From an uncultured Collinsella sp. (lineage in GTDB: Bacteria; Actinomycetota; Coriobacteriia; Coriobacteriales; Coriobacteriaceae), in NCBI GenBank assembly GCA_902478825.1, contig CABSMK010000001.1, positions 1 to 33,939 on the forward strand: a stretch of DNA of 33,939 nt, written 5' to 3'. Both the position numbers and the translations under genes were made by a program. Below, in pieces: positions 7,462-15,187 of the stretch (its first letter is position 1; the number at the start of each line of letters is the position of its first letter). The notes beneath the pieces were generated by a model. That model did no database searches, had not been told where the DNA came from, and saw only the letters and a program-made list of their open reading frames with translations.

Positions 7462-7478
7462 GTATATACGTTATATAC
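7462..7478. promoter_or_regulatory. Palindromic operator candidate, larE/HAD intergenic
   Basis: GTATATA-CGT-TATATAC is a perfect inverted repeat in the 173-bp divergent region between larE and the HAD gene. It is AT-rich in a GC-rich genome and could be an operator for either or both genes. A weak -10 (TAGAGT, 7495-7500) lies downstream for the HAD gene. Confidence 0.4.
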
Positions 7479-7538
7479 AAGTTGTCAAATGCGGTAGAGT
7501 TGCGGCAATGCGACAGCGAGAGTCGATGGGGGACCGAT

Positions 7539-8189
7539 ATGATCAAGGCTGTTATTTTTGACATGGATGGAACGCTGGTCGATACCGAGCGTTTGGGGAT
7601 TAGGGCCTGGAAGGCAGGCGCCGCTGAGCTGGGGCTCGCGATTGATGAAGCGCTGATCCATCAGTTTATCGGTCGCACGCTACCCGATGTCATGAACATC
7701 CTCGATAAGCATTACGGCAGCCACGAGACCGCCGAGGCGATCTATGTCCGCCACAAGGAGATTCGCGACGAGATGGTCAAGACCGATCTGGAGCTTAAGG
7801 CCGGCGCTGCCGAGTGCATAGACAAGCTGTTGGCTGCGGGCTATCACGTAGGCCTTGCAACGTCATCGCGCCATGTTACGGCCGAGCGCAACCTTAAAGC
7901 ATTCGGTCTATTTGACAAGTTTGAAACGGTAACGTGTGGCGAGGACGTCGTGCATGGCAAGCCCGACCCCGAGATGTATCTGCTCGCCTGCGAGCGCGCG
8001 GGCTATACTCCCGAGGAATGTGCCGTGGTCGAGGATTCGCGCAACGGCTGCGTCTCGGGCATCACGGCCGGATGCCATGTCTTTGCCGTCCCCGATATCG
8101 TGCCGCTGCCGCAGGACGTGGTGGATGGCTGCGAGGCCGTGCTCGATACGTTGTTCGATCTGGCGGCGGCGGTCAAGGCCGTGCGCTAG
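7539..8189 (+). CDS. HAD-family phosphatase / phosphoglucomutase-like hydrolase
   Basis: A 216-residue haloacid-dehalogenase enzyme. Motif I is DMDGTLVDT near the N-terminus, with the nucleophile and acid aspartates. Motif II is ATSS, motif III is the Lys in GKPDPEMY, and motif IV is VVEDSRNG. A helical cap lies between motifs I and II. This is the beta-phosphoglucomutase/sugar phosphatase layout; the substrate cannot be named. ATG 7539 has GGGGGA before it; the long upstream in-frame extension has no ribosome site. A LacI sugar regulator lies convergently downstream. Confidence 0.92.
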   Translation: MIKAVIFDMDGTLVDTERLGIRAWKAGAAELGLAIDEALIHQFIGRTLPDVMNILDKHYGSHETAEAIYVRHKEIRDEMVKTDLELKAGAAECIDKLLAAGYHVGLATSSRHVTAERNLKAFGLFDKFETVTCGEDVVHGKPDPEMYLLACERAGYTPEECAVVEDSRNGCVSGITAGCHVFAVPDIVPLPQDVVDGCEAVLDTLFDLAAAVKAVR

Positions 8190-8235
8190 ACAATTGCGGC
8201 GTTGAAACGAGCAATTGCTTACGTTTGCGCTTAAA

Positions 8236-8269
8236 CAAAAGGGGTCCGGCAATGGTCGGGCCTCTTTTG
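8236..8269. terminator. Bidirectional terminator between HAD and LacI genes
   Basis: CAAAAGGGGTCCG pairs with CGGGCCTCTTTTG over 13 bp with two G-U pairs around an 8-base loop. The AAAA/TTTT flanks give a T-run in both directions, fitting the convergent genes on either side. Confidence 0.8.
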
Positions 8270-8302
8270 CTTGAGCGGCGACTTAGCATACTTGCGGGCG
8301 TG

Positions 8303-9415
8303 CTATAGATACGCACCGAGGTTGATGGCCGTGGCGTCGGTCTGGCTGCTTGCCTGGGTGCTGGCGCGTTCCAGCAGGAACGGACGTACCAGTTCTTGGC
8401 GGTTGATGTCCTCGGCGGCGGTGACTGCGGTGACGGTGCGCGCTGTAGAGCCGACGCGGATATGCTTGGTCTTTGCTGGGGCCTTGTTCTCGATTTGCTC
8501 CATGAGCAATTGAACGCCCTTGCGGCCAATCTCGTAGCCCGGGGGCGCTACCGTAGTGAGCGGGACCGATCCGCTCCAAGCGAGCGGGTTGCCATCGCAA
8601 CCTGCTACGCGTACTTGCCCGGGGACGGCGATGCCTTTGTCGACCAGCGCCGAGATGACGCCCGAGGCCAGCACGTCGGTCAGGCCGACGACAAAATCGG
8701 GGCGTTCGTCGGCGGGGCGCGCGGCGATTTGGGTGCCGATGCCGTAGCCGTCGGCGGCGGTATTCCATTCGCCGGCGTCGATGACTTCGATCTTGATATC
8801 GGGATGTAGGGCGAGCGCCTTATGAATGCCAAGGACGCGCAGGGTGAGTTGCATAAATGCTGCTCGGCCGACGACGACAATATGGTGCGCGCCGCGGGCG
8901 ATGGCGAGCTCGGCGATGATGCGGCCTTGTGCCTCGTTGTCGGCGGCCACGTAGTAGCCGGGCTCGGAGCAATGGATGTCCAGATGGACGATCGGCACGG
9001 GCATCTTGGTCAGGGCGGGGTGCCAGTCGGGGGATGCCATGGGCTGAACCATGACGCCGGACATCTGGGTGCCCATAAAGTAGCGCAGGTAATGGTCCTC
9101 GAGAATATCGTCGTTATCGGCGTTGGCGATGAGCAGGTCGTAGCCGTGCTTGCGGGCCTCGTTGTGGGCGCCGCTGGCGATTTGGAGTGAAAAGCCGTGG
9201 TCGAGACGGGGGAGCACCAGGCCAAAGGACTTGGTGGCGCCGCCCGCGAGCTGACGAGCGCTTTGGTTGGGCAGGTAGCCCAGTCGATTGATGGTTTCGT
9301 TAATGAGCTTGAGGGTCTCGGGACGCAGCTTTTCGGGGTGGTTGAGCGCGTTGGAAACCGTGCCCAACGAAACCCCGGCCTCGCGCGCGACGTCGCTGAT
9401 TTTTACCTTTGCCAT
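8303..9415 (-). CDS. LacI-family transcriptional regulator
   Basis: A 370-residue repressor. The N-terminal helix-turn-helix is typical (VKISDVAREAGVSLGTVSNA, from residue 3), with a hinge at NQSARQLAGG, followed by a periplasmic-binding-type sugar sensor domain (Peripla_BP_3) containing the conserved VVGLTDVLASGVISAL and DGNPLAWSG segments. The Ser/Thr-rich C-terminal extension (about 30 residues) is longer than usual. The start ATG has AAAGGGG upstream. Its targets are unknown; the convergent HAD gene could belong to the same sugar pathway. No clear operator was found next to it. Confidence 0.93.
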   Translation of the reverse strand: MAKVKISDVAREAGVSLGTVSNALNHPEKLRPETLKLINETINRLGYLPNQSARQLAGGATKSFGLVLPRLDHGFSLQIASGAHNEARKHGYDLLIANADNDDILEDHYLRYFMGTQMSGVMVQPMASPDWHPALTKMPVPIVHLDIHCSEPGYYVAADNEAQGRIIAELAIARGAHHIVVVGRAAFMQLTLRVLGIHKALALHPDIKIEVIDAGEWNTAADGYGIGTQIAARPADERPDFVVGLTDVLASGVISALVDKGIAVPGQVRVAGCDGNPLAWSGSVPLTTVAPPGYEIGRKGVQLLMEQIENKAPAKTKHIRVGSTARTVTAVTAAEDINRQELVRPFLLERASTQASSQTDATAINLGAYL

Positions 9416-9481
9416 AGCGGCCCCTTTGATGCGTTTCAAGTACAAGCCAGATTGTAGCATCGCCCGCCCCTGAGGTGTCAA

Positions 9482-9531
9482 AACCCGCCTATTAGGGACA
9501 GGTTTATTTTGGCAGGTTTTATCTGGGCAAA
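9482..9531 (-). repeat. REP-like palindromic repeat, copy 2 (inverted)
   Basis: The same unit as 6265-6310 and 11642-11691, but on the opposite strand, lying between divergent lacI and glmS. One arm is altered (AGGCGGGTT instead of GGCAGGTT), which keeps pairing through G-U. It sits about 66 bases upstream of the LacI start codon. Confidence 0.85.
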
Positions 9532-9596
9532 CGATGCTGTCAGACCAAACCACCACGAAGGTGCCTGCCCCCTTCGGGGTGGGGTGTGTGTATCGA

Positions 9597-9656
9597 GTGG
9601 TATTCAAGTTGAGATACCACTTCTGGTATATCAGCTTGCGTTTGCGTGAGTACAAT
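9597..9656 (+). promoter_or_regulatory. glmS upstream operator-like repeats and -10 box
   Basis: GTGGTAT (9597-9603) and ATACCAC (9614-9620) are inverted repeats. They are followed by CTGGTATATCAG (9623-9634), itself palindromic. A -10 box TACAAT lies at 9651-9656. TGGT-containing palindromes of this sort are bound by GntR/HutC regulators of amino-sugar genes such as NagR and DasR, which would suit glmS, but the match is loose and the regulator is not in this window. A clear -35 box is absent, in keeping with activation or with an operator overlapping it. The rest of 9532-9596 contains only an imperfect GC-rich inverted repeat. Confidence 0.4.
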
Positions 9657-9730
9657 ACTCGAACGTTATGCGTCTCAGCGCCCCCTGTGCGTGGACGTTT
9701 TGCAGTCAAGCGGACGAAGGGATTTATCCT

Positions 9731-11578
9731 ATGTGCGGAATTGTCGGCTACACCGGCTCTGATATTGCAAAGAACATCCTGGTCACAGGCCTCAAGCGTA
9801 TGGAGTATCGCGGCTATGACTCCTCGGGCGTCGCGCTCGAGGTGGGCGAGGGTGCCGCGGCGCACCTCGACGTCATCCGCCGCGTGGGCAAGGTCGCGGG
9901 CTTGGAGAGCGAGCTTTCCAACATCGACAGCGACGCTACCTGCGGTATCGGCCACACCCGTTGGGCCACCCACGGCAAGCCCTCCGTCGTTAACGCTCAC
10001 CCCCACACCAGCTGCGACGGTCGTATCGCCATCGTCCACAACGGCATCATCGAGAACTTCGCCGAGCTGCGCGAAGAGCTGGAGGGCCGCGGCCACCACT
10101 TTAAGAGCGAGACCGATACCGAGGTCTTCGCGCATCTGATCGAAGAGGCTTATGCCGAGACGCACGACCTGATGGCCTCCGTGCGCGAGGCTTGCGCCCA
10201 CGTGGTCGGCGCCTATGGTCTGGCCGCCGTGTGCGCTGACGAGCCCGGCGTGATCGCCGTGGCCCGCAAGGATTCCCCGATCGTGGTCGGCGCGGGCGAG
10301 ACCGGCTCCTACGTTGCCTCCGATGTCATCGCGCTCATCGACGCCACCCGCGATGTCGTGGTGCTCGAGGACGGTCAGTTTGCCAGGCTCACGCCCGCAG
10401 GCGTCGAGTACACCGACGAGGCCGGCAACGTTATCGAGCCCAAGGTCACCCACATCGACTGGGACCTGGACATGGCAGAAAAGGGCGGTTATCCCGACTT
10501 TATGCTCAAGGAAATCCACGAGCAGCCGCGCGTCGTGCGCGACACGCTGGTCGGTCGTATGACGCCGGCCGGCGAGCTCGACATCGACGAGCTGGGCCTT
10601 TCGCTCGAGGAGCTCAACGACATCGATCGCGTCTACGTGATCGCTTGCGGCACCAGCTATCACGCTGGCCTCATTGCCAAGAATCTCATTGAGGGCTGGG
10701 CTCGCATCCCCACCGAGGTGGAGGCGGCCAGCGAGTTCCGTTACCGCAATCCCATCATTACGCCGACGACGCTTGTCGTTGCCGTGTCCCAGTCGGGCGA
10801 GACGGCCGATACCCTTGCCGCCATTCGCGACGCGCGCATCAAGGGTGCCAAGGTCTTCGGCATCACCAACGTGGTGGGCAGCCCCGTAGCGCGTGAGAGC
10901 GACGGTGTTATCTACACCAAGGCCAACAAGGAGATCGCGGTCGCCTCGACCAAGAGCTTCATCGGCCAGGTTGTGAGCCTTACGCTTTTGGCCCTGCTGC
11001 TGGCGCAGGTCAAGTACCGCTTGACCACCAAGCAGGCGCGCATGCTGTTCCGCGAGCTTTCCGATACGGCCGAGCAGATCCAGTGGATTTTGGATACCCA
11101 AACCGAGGCCGTGCATGAGGCCGCCCTGCTGTGCAAGGACGCGCAGTCCGCACTGTTCGTGGGTCGCGGCATGGGCGCCGCTATTTCCTACGAGGGTGCA
11201 CTCAAGCTCAAGGAGGTCAGCTACCTGCACGCCGAGGCCTACGCCGCCGGTGAGATGAAGCACGGCCCCATTGCCCTGATCGACCCGGGCTTCCCTGTCA
11301 TCGCTGTGGCCACCAAGAGTGCCACCTACGACAAGACCGTGTCGAACCTCATGGAGTGCAAGGCGCGCGGCGCCAAGGTCATCGTCGTTGCCACCGAGGG
11401 CGACGAGGAGATCAACAAGATCGCCGACTGCATCATCCGCGTGCCAGCAGTCCGCGACGTGTTCAGCCCCATCACGGCGAGCGTCCCGCTGCAGCTGCTC
11501 GCCCGCGAGGTCGCCATCCTGCGCGGCTGCGATGTCGATCAGCCCCGAAACCTCGCTAAGAGCGTGACCGTGGAATAG
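9731..11578 (+). CDS. glmS: Glutamine-fructose-6-phosphate aminotransferase (isomerizing)
   Basis: A 615-residue cytoplasmic enzyme making glucosamine-6-phosphate from fructose-6-phosphate and glutamine, the first step to UDP-GlcNAc for peptidoglycan. The N-terminal glutaminase domain starts MCGIVGYTG, with the catalytic cysteine exposed after Met removal, and includes GIGHTRWATHG. Two SIS sugar-isomerase domains follow, with SQSGETADTLAAIRDA and the C-terminal DQPRNLAKSVTVE hallmark. The length is normal. ATG 9731 is fixed by the need for Cys2; an in-frame upstream extension to 9668 is rejected. I looked for a glmS ribozyme upstream and saw none. The gene ends with a strong terminator. Confidence 0.98.
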   Translation: MCGIVGYTGSDIAKNILVTGLKRMEYRGYDSSGVALEVGEGAAAHLDVIRRVGKVAGLESELSNIDSDATCGIGHTRWATHGKPSVVNAHPHTSCDGRIAIVHNGIIENFAELREELEGRGHHFKSETDTEVFAHLIEEAYAETHDLMASVREACAHVVGAYGLAAVCADEPGVIAVARKDSPIVVGAGETGSYVASDVIALIDATRDVVVLEDGQFARLTPAGVEYTDEAGNVIEPKVTHIDWDLDMAEKGGYPDFMLKEIHEQPRVVRDTLVGRMTPAGELDIDELGLSLEELNDIDRVYVIACGTSYHAGLIAKNLIEGWARIPTEVEAASEFRYRNPIITPTTLVVAVSQSGETADTLAAIRDARIKGAKVFGITNVVGSPVARESDGVIYTKANKEIAVASTKSFIGQVVSLTLLALLLAQVKYRLTTKQARMLFRELSDTAEQIQWILDTQTEAVHEAALLCKDAQSALFVGRGMGAAISYEGALKLKEVSYLHAEAYAAGEMKHGPIALIDPGFPVIAVATKSATYDKTVSNLMECKARGAKVIVVATEGDEEINKIADCIIRVPAVRDVFSPITASVPLQLLAREVAILRGCDVDQPRNLAKSVTVE

Positions 11579-11600
11579 TTGGTTCCGCCGTCCTAGCGAC

Positions 11601-11640
11601 CAAGGCCCGGCTCCGTTGCAGCGGAGCCGGGCCTTGTTGC
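11601..11640 (+). terminator. glmS terminator
   Basis: CAAGGCCCGGCTCCG and CGGAGCCGGGCCTTG are perfect 15-base arms around a six-base loop, followed by a short T-rich tract. It lies 22 bases after the glmS stop. Confidence 0.85.
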
Positions 11641-11641
11641 A

Positions 11642-11691
11642 TTTGCCCAGATAAAACCTGCCAAAATAAACCTGTCCCTTTTTGGCAGGTT
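11642..11691 (+). repeat. REP-like palindromic repeat, copy 3
   Basis: Third copy, with clean arms AACCTGCCAAAA and TTTTTGGCAGGTT. It starts just after the glmS terminator, and its final two bases are part of the stop codon of the convergent GntR gene. The placement suggests tolerated insertion at a gene end. Confidence 0.88.
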
Positions 11692-12421
11692 AGCGGAGCT
11701 TGCTGGTCTCGAAGTACTCGGGGAACTGGTCCAGAACCTCGGTTTGGTTGCGGAACATCATGTGCAGGTGCTTGCTGACCAAAAAGCTCGCTTCGATGGG
11801 GTCGCGACCGGCGATAGCGCGGCGAATCTGCTTGTGCTCGTTCACGATGTCCTGATTGTCGAGAACCTGCGTGGCGGCGCGCAGCCAGCGGAAGCGCTCA
11901 AGGTCGGCATTGGTCTCTTCGAGCCACGACCACACGGTGCTGCGACATGCGATGCTAAAAATCATGTGATGCATGAGGTTGTCGCTCAAAAAGAAGCCGA
12001 TGCGATCCTCTTCGGCCATGGCCTTTTCCTGCAGCACGATGGCGCGGTCGAGCTGCTCGATGCCAGCCGACGTGGCGCGCGCGCAGCACTCCACGATCAC
12101 CTGCTTTTCCAGATGCTCGCGGATGTAACAGGCACTCTCGGCAAGGGTGAGGTTGATGGGCGAGACGTAGGTACCGCTCTGGGGCACGGTGCGCACCAGG
12201 CCTTCCTGCGCCAAACGAACCAAAGCCTCGCGCACAGGGGTGCGCCCCATATCTAGGTCGTCGCAAAGTTGCTTGACGCCCAGCTTTTCGCCCGGCTTGT
12301 AGTCCAGGTAGACGATTTTGCGTCGAATGGTGTGGTAGGACTGGTCCTGTAGGCTCGTTTCCTGCTCGCCGACGTGCATCGATTCTTCCATAGCGCCTCG
12401 CAACTGTTCTATCAAACTCAT
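11690..12421 (-). CDS. GntR-family regulator, FadR/FCD subfamily
   Basis: A 243-residue regulator. A winged helix-turn-helix (about residues 25-95) contains KLGVKQLCDDLDMGRTPVRE and the wing VPQSGTYVSPI. The C-terminal all-helical FCD domain contains a conserved metal-type set (FLSDNLMHHMIFSIAC, then SKHLHMMF), which usually binds a small organic acid. It is divergent from the YeiH-type exporter, so it probably regulates that gene and itself through the 163-bp shared region 12422-12584. I could not define an operator there. Confidence 0.92.
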   Translation of the reverse strand: MSLIEQLRGAMEESMHVGEQETSLQDQSYHTIRRKIVYLDYKPGEKLGVKQLCDDLDMGRTPVREALVRLAQEGLVRTVPQSGTYVSPINLTLAESACYIREHLEKQVIVECCARATSAGIEQLDRAIVLQEKAMAEEDRIGFFLSDNLMHHMIFSIACRSTVWSWLEETNADLERFRWLRAATQVLDNQDIVNEHKQIRRAIAGRDPIEASFLVSKHLHMMFRNQTEVLDQFPEYFETSKLR

Positions 12422-12584
12422 ATGTCAGTTGTTAATTATGCCGCGAATCAGCTCTCCGCGGTGGGTAATTCGGCTGTTGCCTGAGAACTATTGCGGCATC
12501 TTAGTCTGTGTTTGCGCAAGGCTGCGCTCAATGTTGCCGTATCATAAGCCGTCGCAAACGTGAAATAGAAAGAAGGAATCCCAT

Positions 12585-13619
12585 ATGCAACTGGCAAATA
12601 TCGTACGCGAGCGCTGGAAAGGCGTCTTGTTCTGCCTAATCATTGCCATTCCCGCGACGTTGCTCGGCAAACAAATTGAGGTGGTCGGCGGTCCGGTATT
12701 TGCCATCCTCTTTGGTATGGTCCTGGCGCTCGTCTTTCCCAAGAATCGTCGCGAACAGCTCGCCGCCGGCGTTACCTATACGTCCAAAAAAGTCTTGCAG
12801 TACGCGGTTATTCTGCTTGGCTTTGGCATGAACCTCTCCCAGATTCTGTCCAAGGGCGCCCAGTCGCTGCCGATTATCGTGGCGACAATCTCGACCTCGC
12901 TTGTCATCGCCTTTGTGCTCTGCCGCGTCATGAACGTGCCGGGCAAGATCGCGACGCTTGTGGGTGTGGGTTCGTCGATTTGCGGCGGTTCTGCCATCGC
13001 CGCGACCGCACCCGTCATCGATGCCGACGATCGCGAGATTGCCCAGGCCATTTCGGTCATCTTCCTGTTTAACGTTATCGCGGCGCTCGTGTTTCCGACG
13101 CTCGGCGGCATGCTCGGGCTGACCAACGAGGGCTTTGGCCTGTTTGCCGGCACCGCCATCAACGATACCTCGTCCGTAACGGCTGCGGCGAGTGCCTGGG
13201 ACAGCATGCATCCCGGCGCCAATGTGCTCGAGAGCGCCACGGTGGTCAAGCTCACCAGGACGCTGGCCATTATCCCCATCACGTTGGTCCTCGCATGCTG
13301 GCAGATGCATCTGGCGCGCAAAGCCGGCGGCGACGCCAAAAGCACGTTCTCCCTTAAACGCGCGTTTCCCATGTTTGTGCTGTTCTTTGTGCTGGCGAGC
13401 GTGATCACCACGGTGTTTCAGCTTCCCGTGTCCATCACGGCGCCCATCAAGGAGCTGTCGAAGTTCTTTATTGTGATGGCCATGGCGGCTATTGGTTTTA
13501 ATACCGATATCGTCGAGCTGGTCAAAAAGGGCGGCAAGCCCATCGCATTGGGCTTTTGCTGCTGGATTGGCATTGCGTGCATGAGTTTGGGAATGCAACA
13601 CGTACTGGGAATCTGGTAG
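12585..13619 (+). CDS. YeiH/UPF0324-family putative exporter
   Basis: A 344-residue integral membrane protein with about ten hydrophobic segments. The family signature regions are present: SSICGGSAIAATAPVI, GTAINDTSSVTAAAS and VVKLTRTLAIIP. Members are annotated as putative sulfate exporters, and in some bacteria adjoin LysR regulators or taurine/sulfonate genes; function is not settled. Here the neighbouring regulator is a GntR/FCD protein instead. ATG 12585 follows GAAAGAAGGA. No terminator with a T-run was found after it, only the structured region 13672-13761. Confidence 0.88.
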   Translation: MQLANIVRERWKGVLFCLIIAIPATLLGKQIEVVGGPVFAILFGMVLALVFPKNRREQLAAGVTYTSKKVLQYAVILLGFGMNLSQILSKGAQSLPIIVATISTSLVIAFVLCRVMNVPGKIATLVGVGSSICGGSAIAATAPVIDADDREIAQAISVIFLFNVIAALVFPTLGGMLGLTNEGFGLFAGTAINDTSSVTAAASAWDSMHPGANVLESATVVKLTRTLAIIPITLVLACWQMHLARKAGGDAKSTFSLKRAFPMFVLFFVLASVITTVFQLPVSITAPIKELSKFFIVMAMAAIGFNTDIVELVKKGGKPIALGFCCWIGIACMSLGMQHVLGIW

Positions 13620-13671
13620 AGAAGTAGCTTATTTGCGTGCTGCGTGCTGGTGAGCGCATTCTCACGGTGGA

Positions 13672-13736
13672 GCGATAGGAGCTCTTGCGGGTATGGCTTG
13701 TCCGCAGGTTTATAAGTCCCGAAGAGCTCTTATCGC
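13672..13736 (+). repeat. Imperfect hairpin downstream of YeiH gene
   Basis: GCGATAGGAGCTCTTGCGGG (13672-13691) pairs with CCCGAAGAGCTCTTATCGC (13718-13736) with one bulge and one G-U pair on the plus strand. A smaller stem follows at 13735-13760 (GCCCCGC/GCGGGGC). The 266-base gap between the YeiH and regulator genes holds these stems plus the palindrome at 13840, and no ORF I can support. Confidence 0.55.
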
Positions 13737-13839
13737 CCCGCCAGGATGGCGATGCGGGGCAACACCTATACTCGCAGGACGGCGCTTTCTGCCCTATAGT
13801 GTTTGGTGAGCAATATCGTTCAATTTTGAAACACTCGGT

Positions 13840-13863
13840 CGTGCGACCGCCGGCGGTTGCACG
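13840..13863. promoter_or_regulatory. 24-bp palindrome before NtrC-like regulator
   Basis: CGTGCGACCGCC and GGCGGTTGCACG are inverted arms with one mismatch and no spacer. The element ends 22 bases before the regulator start codon. It could be the regulator's own operator (Fis-type HTH proteins bind as dimers) or a hairpin that limits translation. Confidence 0.45.
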
Positions 13864-13885
13864 TCGCTGCAGACAGGGGCAAATC

Positions 13886-15103
13886 ATGGATAGCGATGCC
13901 AAGCTGAACATCTTGACCGATGCCCTGGCTGCTGCCGGGGCATCGGCATTGGCAATCGATGCGCGTGGGGACGTCGCGATCTCGACCATGAATGACGCGG
14001 CGCTTGAGCGGGGTGTGGCGACTTTTGTCGCTGAGCGCCTCGACCGTATAGGAGACGGCGCGCGTCTGGTTATGGGGCGTGAGGGTACGCGCCTGAGCCT
14101 GACCGTTCGCCCCACCGACAAAGAGGGCGGGGGCCTTTGGGTCGTCGTGGTCCGCGAGGTGCGCGGTGCCGCGGCGCATGCGGGTATCGAGTGGCTCAAC
14201 GCCGACGAAGTTGAGGCCCGCTACGAATCGAGCGCGTACGGCATCGTTGAGGGGGCGGCCTCGGTGGCTGCGCCGGTTGCAGAGAGTTACGCGCGCGGTG
14301 TGCCCCTTATGCTCGAGGGCGAGCTGGGAGCGGGTCAGGTCGAGATCGCCAAGCGCCTCTATCTGGACGGTCCTTTTGTCGGTCAGCCCTTTGTTTCCGT
14401 TGCGCTCGATGAGCTCACCGATCGCGGTTGGCGCCATGTGCTCAAAAGCGCCGAATCGCCGTTGTTCCAAACGGGGCTGACCCTTTGCATTGAGGGCTGG
14501 AACGCGGTTGGCCCCCAGCGCCTCCGCGAGCTGGTCTCCACGATGACCGACACCGCGTTGGCGACGCGCTGCCATGTGGTGCTGACAGCGAATGACATGC
14601 CGGGCGGCGGCGAAAGTGATCAAGCCGCCTTTGTGACCGAGCGCTTCGCCTGTGCGGTGAGCGTGGCGCCGGCAATCGCCGAGCAGGGAGCCGCGTCGAC
14701 GAAGGTTGCGCGCTATTTGGAATATCTCGCCGATGCATTTGGGACGGCAGCGCCCACGCTGTCTGCCGCGGCGACGAAGACGCTCGATGCTTACCGCTGG
14801 CCGCGCAATTATCTGCAGCTCCGCGAGGTCTCGGAACGACTGTATATATTGGTGGGGACGGGCACGGTGGACCGCGCTGTGGCGGAGGAAGTGCTCGCCC
14901 AAGAGGACGTGATTAAGACCGCAACCTTTGGCGCCCCGACGCTCGAAAGTGACCTGTATATCCTGCGACCGCTGGCCGATACCGAGCGAGATATCGCGCA
15001 TCTGGTTGTAGACCATCTCCACGGCAACCGAACCCGTGCGGCGGAGGTGCTGGGCATAAGCCGTACAACGCTGTGGCGCTTACTGAAGGACGATGACCGT
15101 TGA
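13886..15103 (+). CDS. Degenerate sigma54-activator-like regulator with Fis-type HTH
   Basis: A 405-residue protein with an NtrC-like plan but eroded core. The N-terminal sensor part (1-110) is unrecognised. The region 114-315 aligns in order with an AAA+ sigma54-interaction domain: SSAYGIVEGAASVAAPVAES; GELGAGQVE (145-153), where Walker A GExGTGKE has lost its lysine; LCIEGW (200-205) in place of the Walker B LFLDE; YRWPRNYLQLREV (303-315) in place of YxWPGNxREL. No GAFTGA loop is visible. The C-terminal Fis-type HTH (380-401, NRTRAAEVLGISRTTLWRLL) looks intact. It can probably bind DNA but should not hydrolyse ATP or contact sigma54. ATG 13886 is preceded by CAGGGGC; the 67-residue in-frame upstream extension reads through the palindrome and is rejected. 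Confidence 0.75.
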   Translation: MDSDAKLNILTDALAAAGASALAIDARGDVAISTMNDAALERGVATFVAERLDRIGDGARLVMGREGTRLSLTVRPTDKEGGGLWVVVVREVRGAAAHAGIEWLNADEVEARYESSAYGIVEGAASVAAPVAESYARGVPLMLEGELGAGQVEIAKRLYLDGPFVGQPFVSVALDELTDRGWRHVLKSAESPLFQTGLTLCIEGWNAVGPQRLRELVSTMTDTALATRCHVVLTANDMPGGGESDQAAFVTERFACAVSVAPAIAEQGAASTKVARYLEYLADAFGTAAPTLSAAATKTLDAYRWPRNYLQLREVSERLYILVGTGTVDRAVAEEVLAQEDVIKTATFGAPTLESDLYILRPLADTERDIAHLVVDHLHGNRTRAAEVLGISRTTLWRLLKDDDR

Positions 15104-15187
15104 GCGAGGCACCCGTGACCGCGCGCGACGCGTGTGCTACAGTCCAAAGCGTTATTGTTTCGATTTGGTTACGGCGTGCGAGGGCAT

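Noticed and set aside
9532..9730. glmS ribozyme upstream of glmS
   Set aside because: No conserved ribozyme core is visible; the region holds operator-like repeats and a -10 box instead.
9416..11263. N-terminal extension of the LacI open frame across glmS
   Set aside because: The LacI protein begins at 9415 with a good ribosome site; the rest is antisense to glmS.
13685..13885. 67-residue N-terminal extension of the NtrC-like regulator
   Set aside because: It reads through a hairpin and a palindrome and has no ribosome site; ATG 13886 does.
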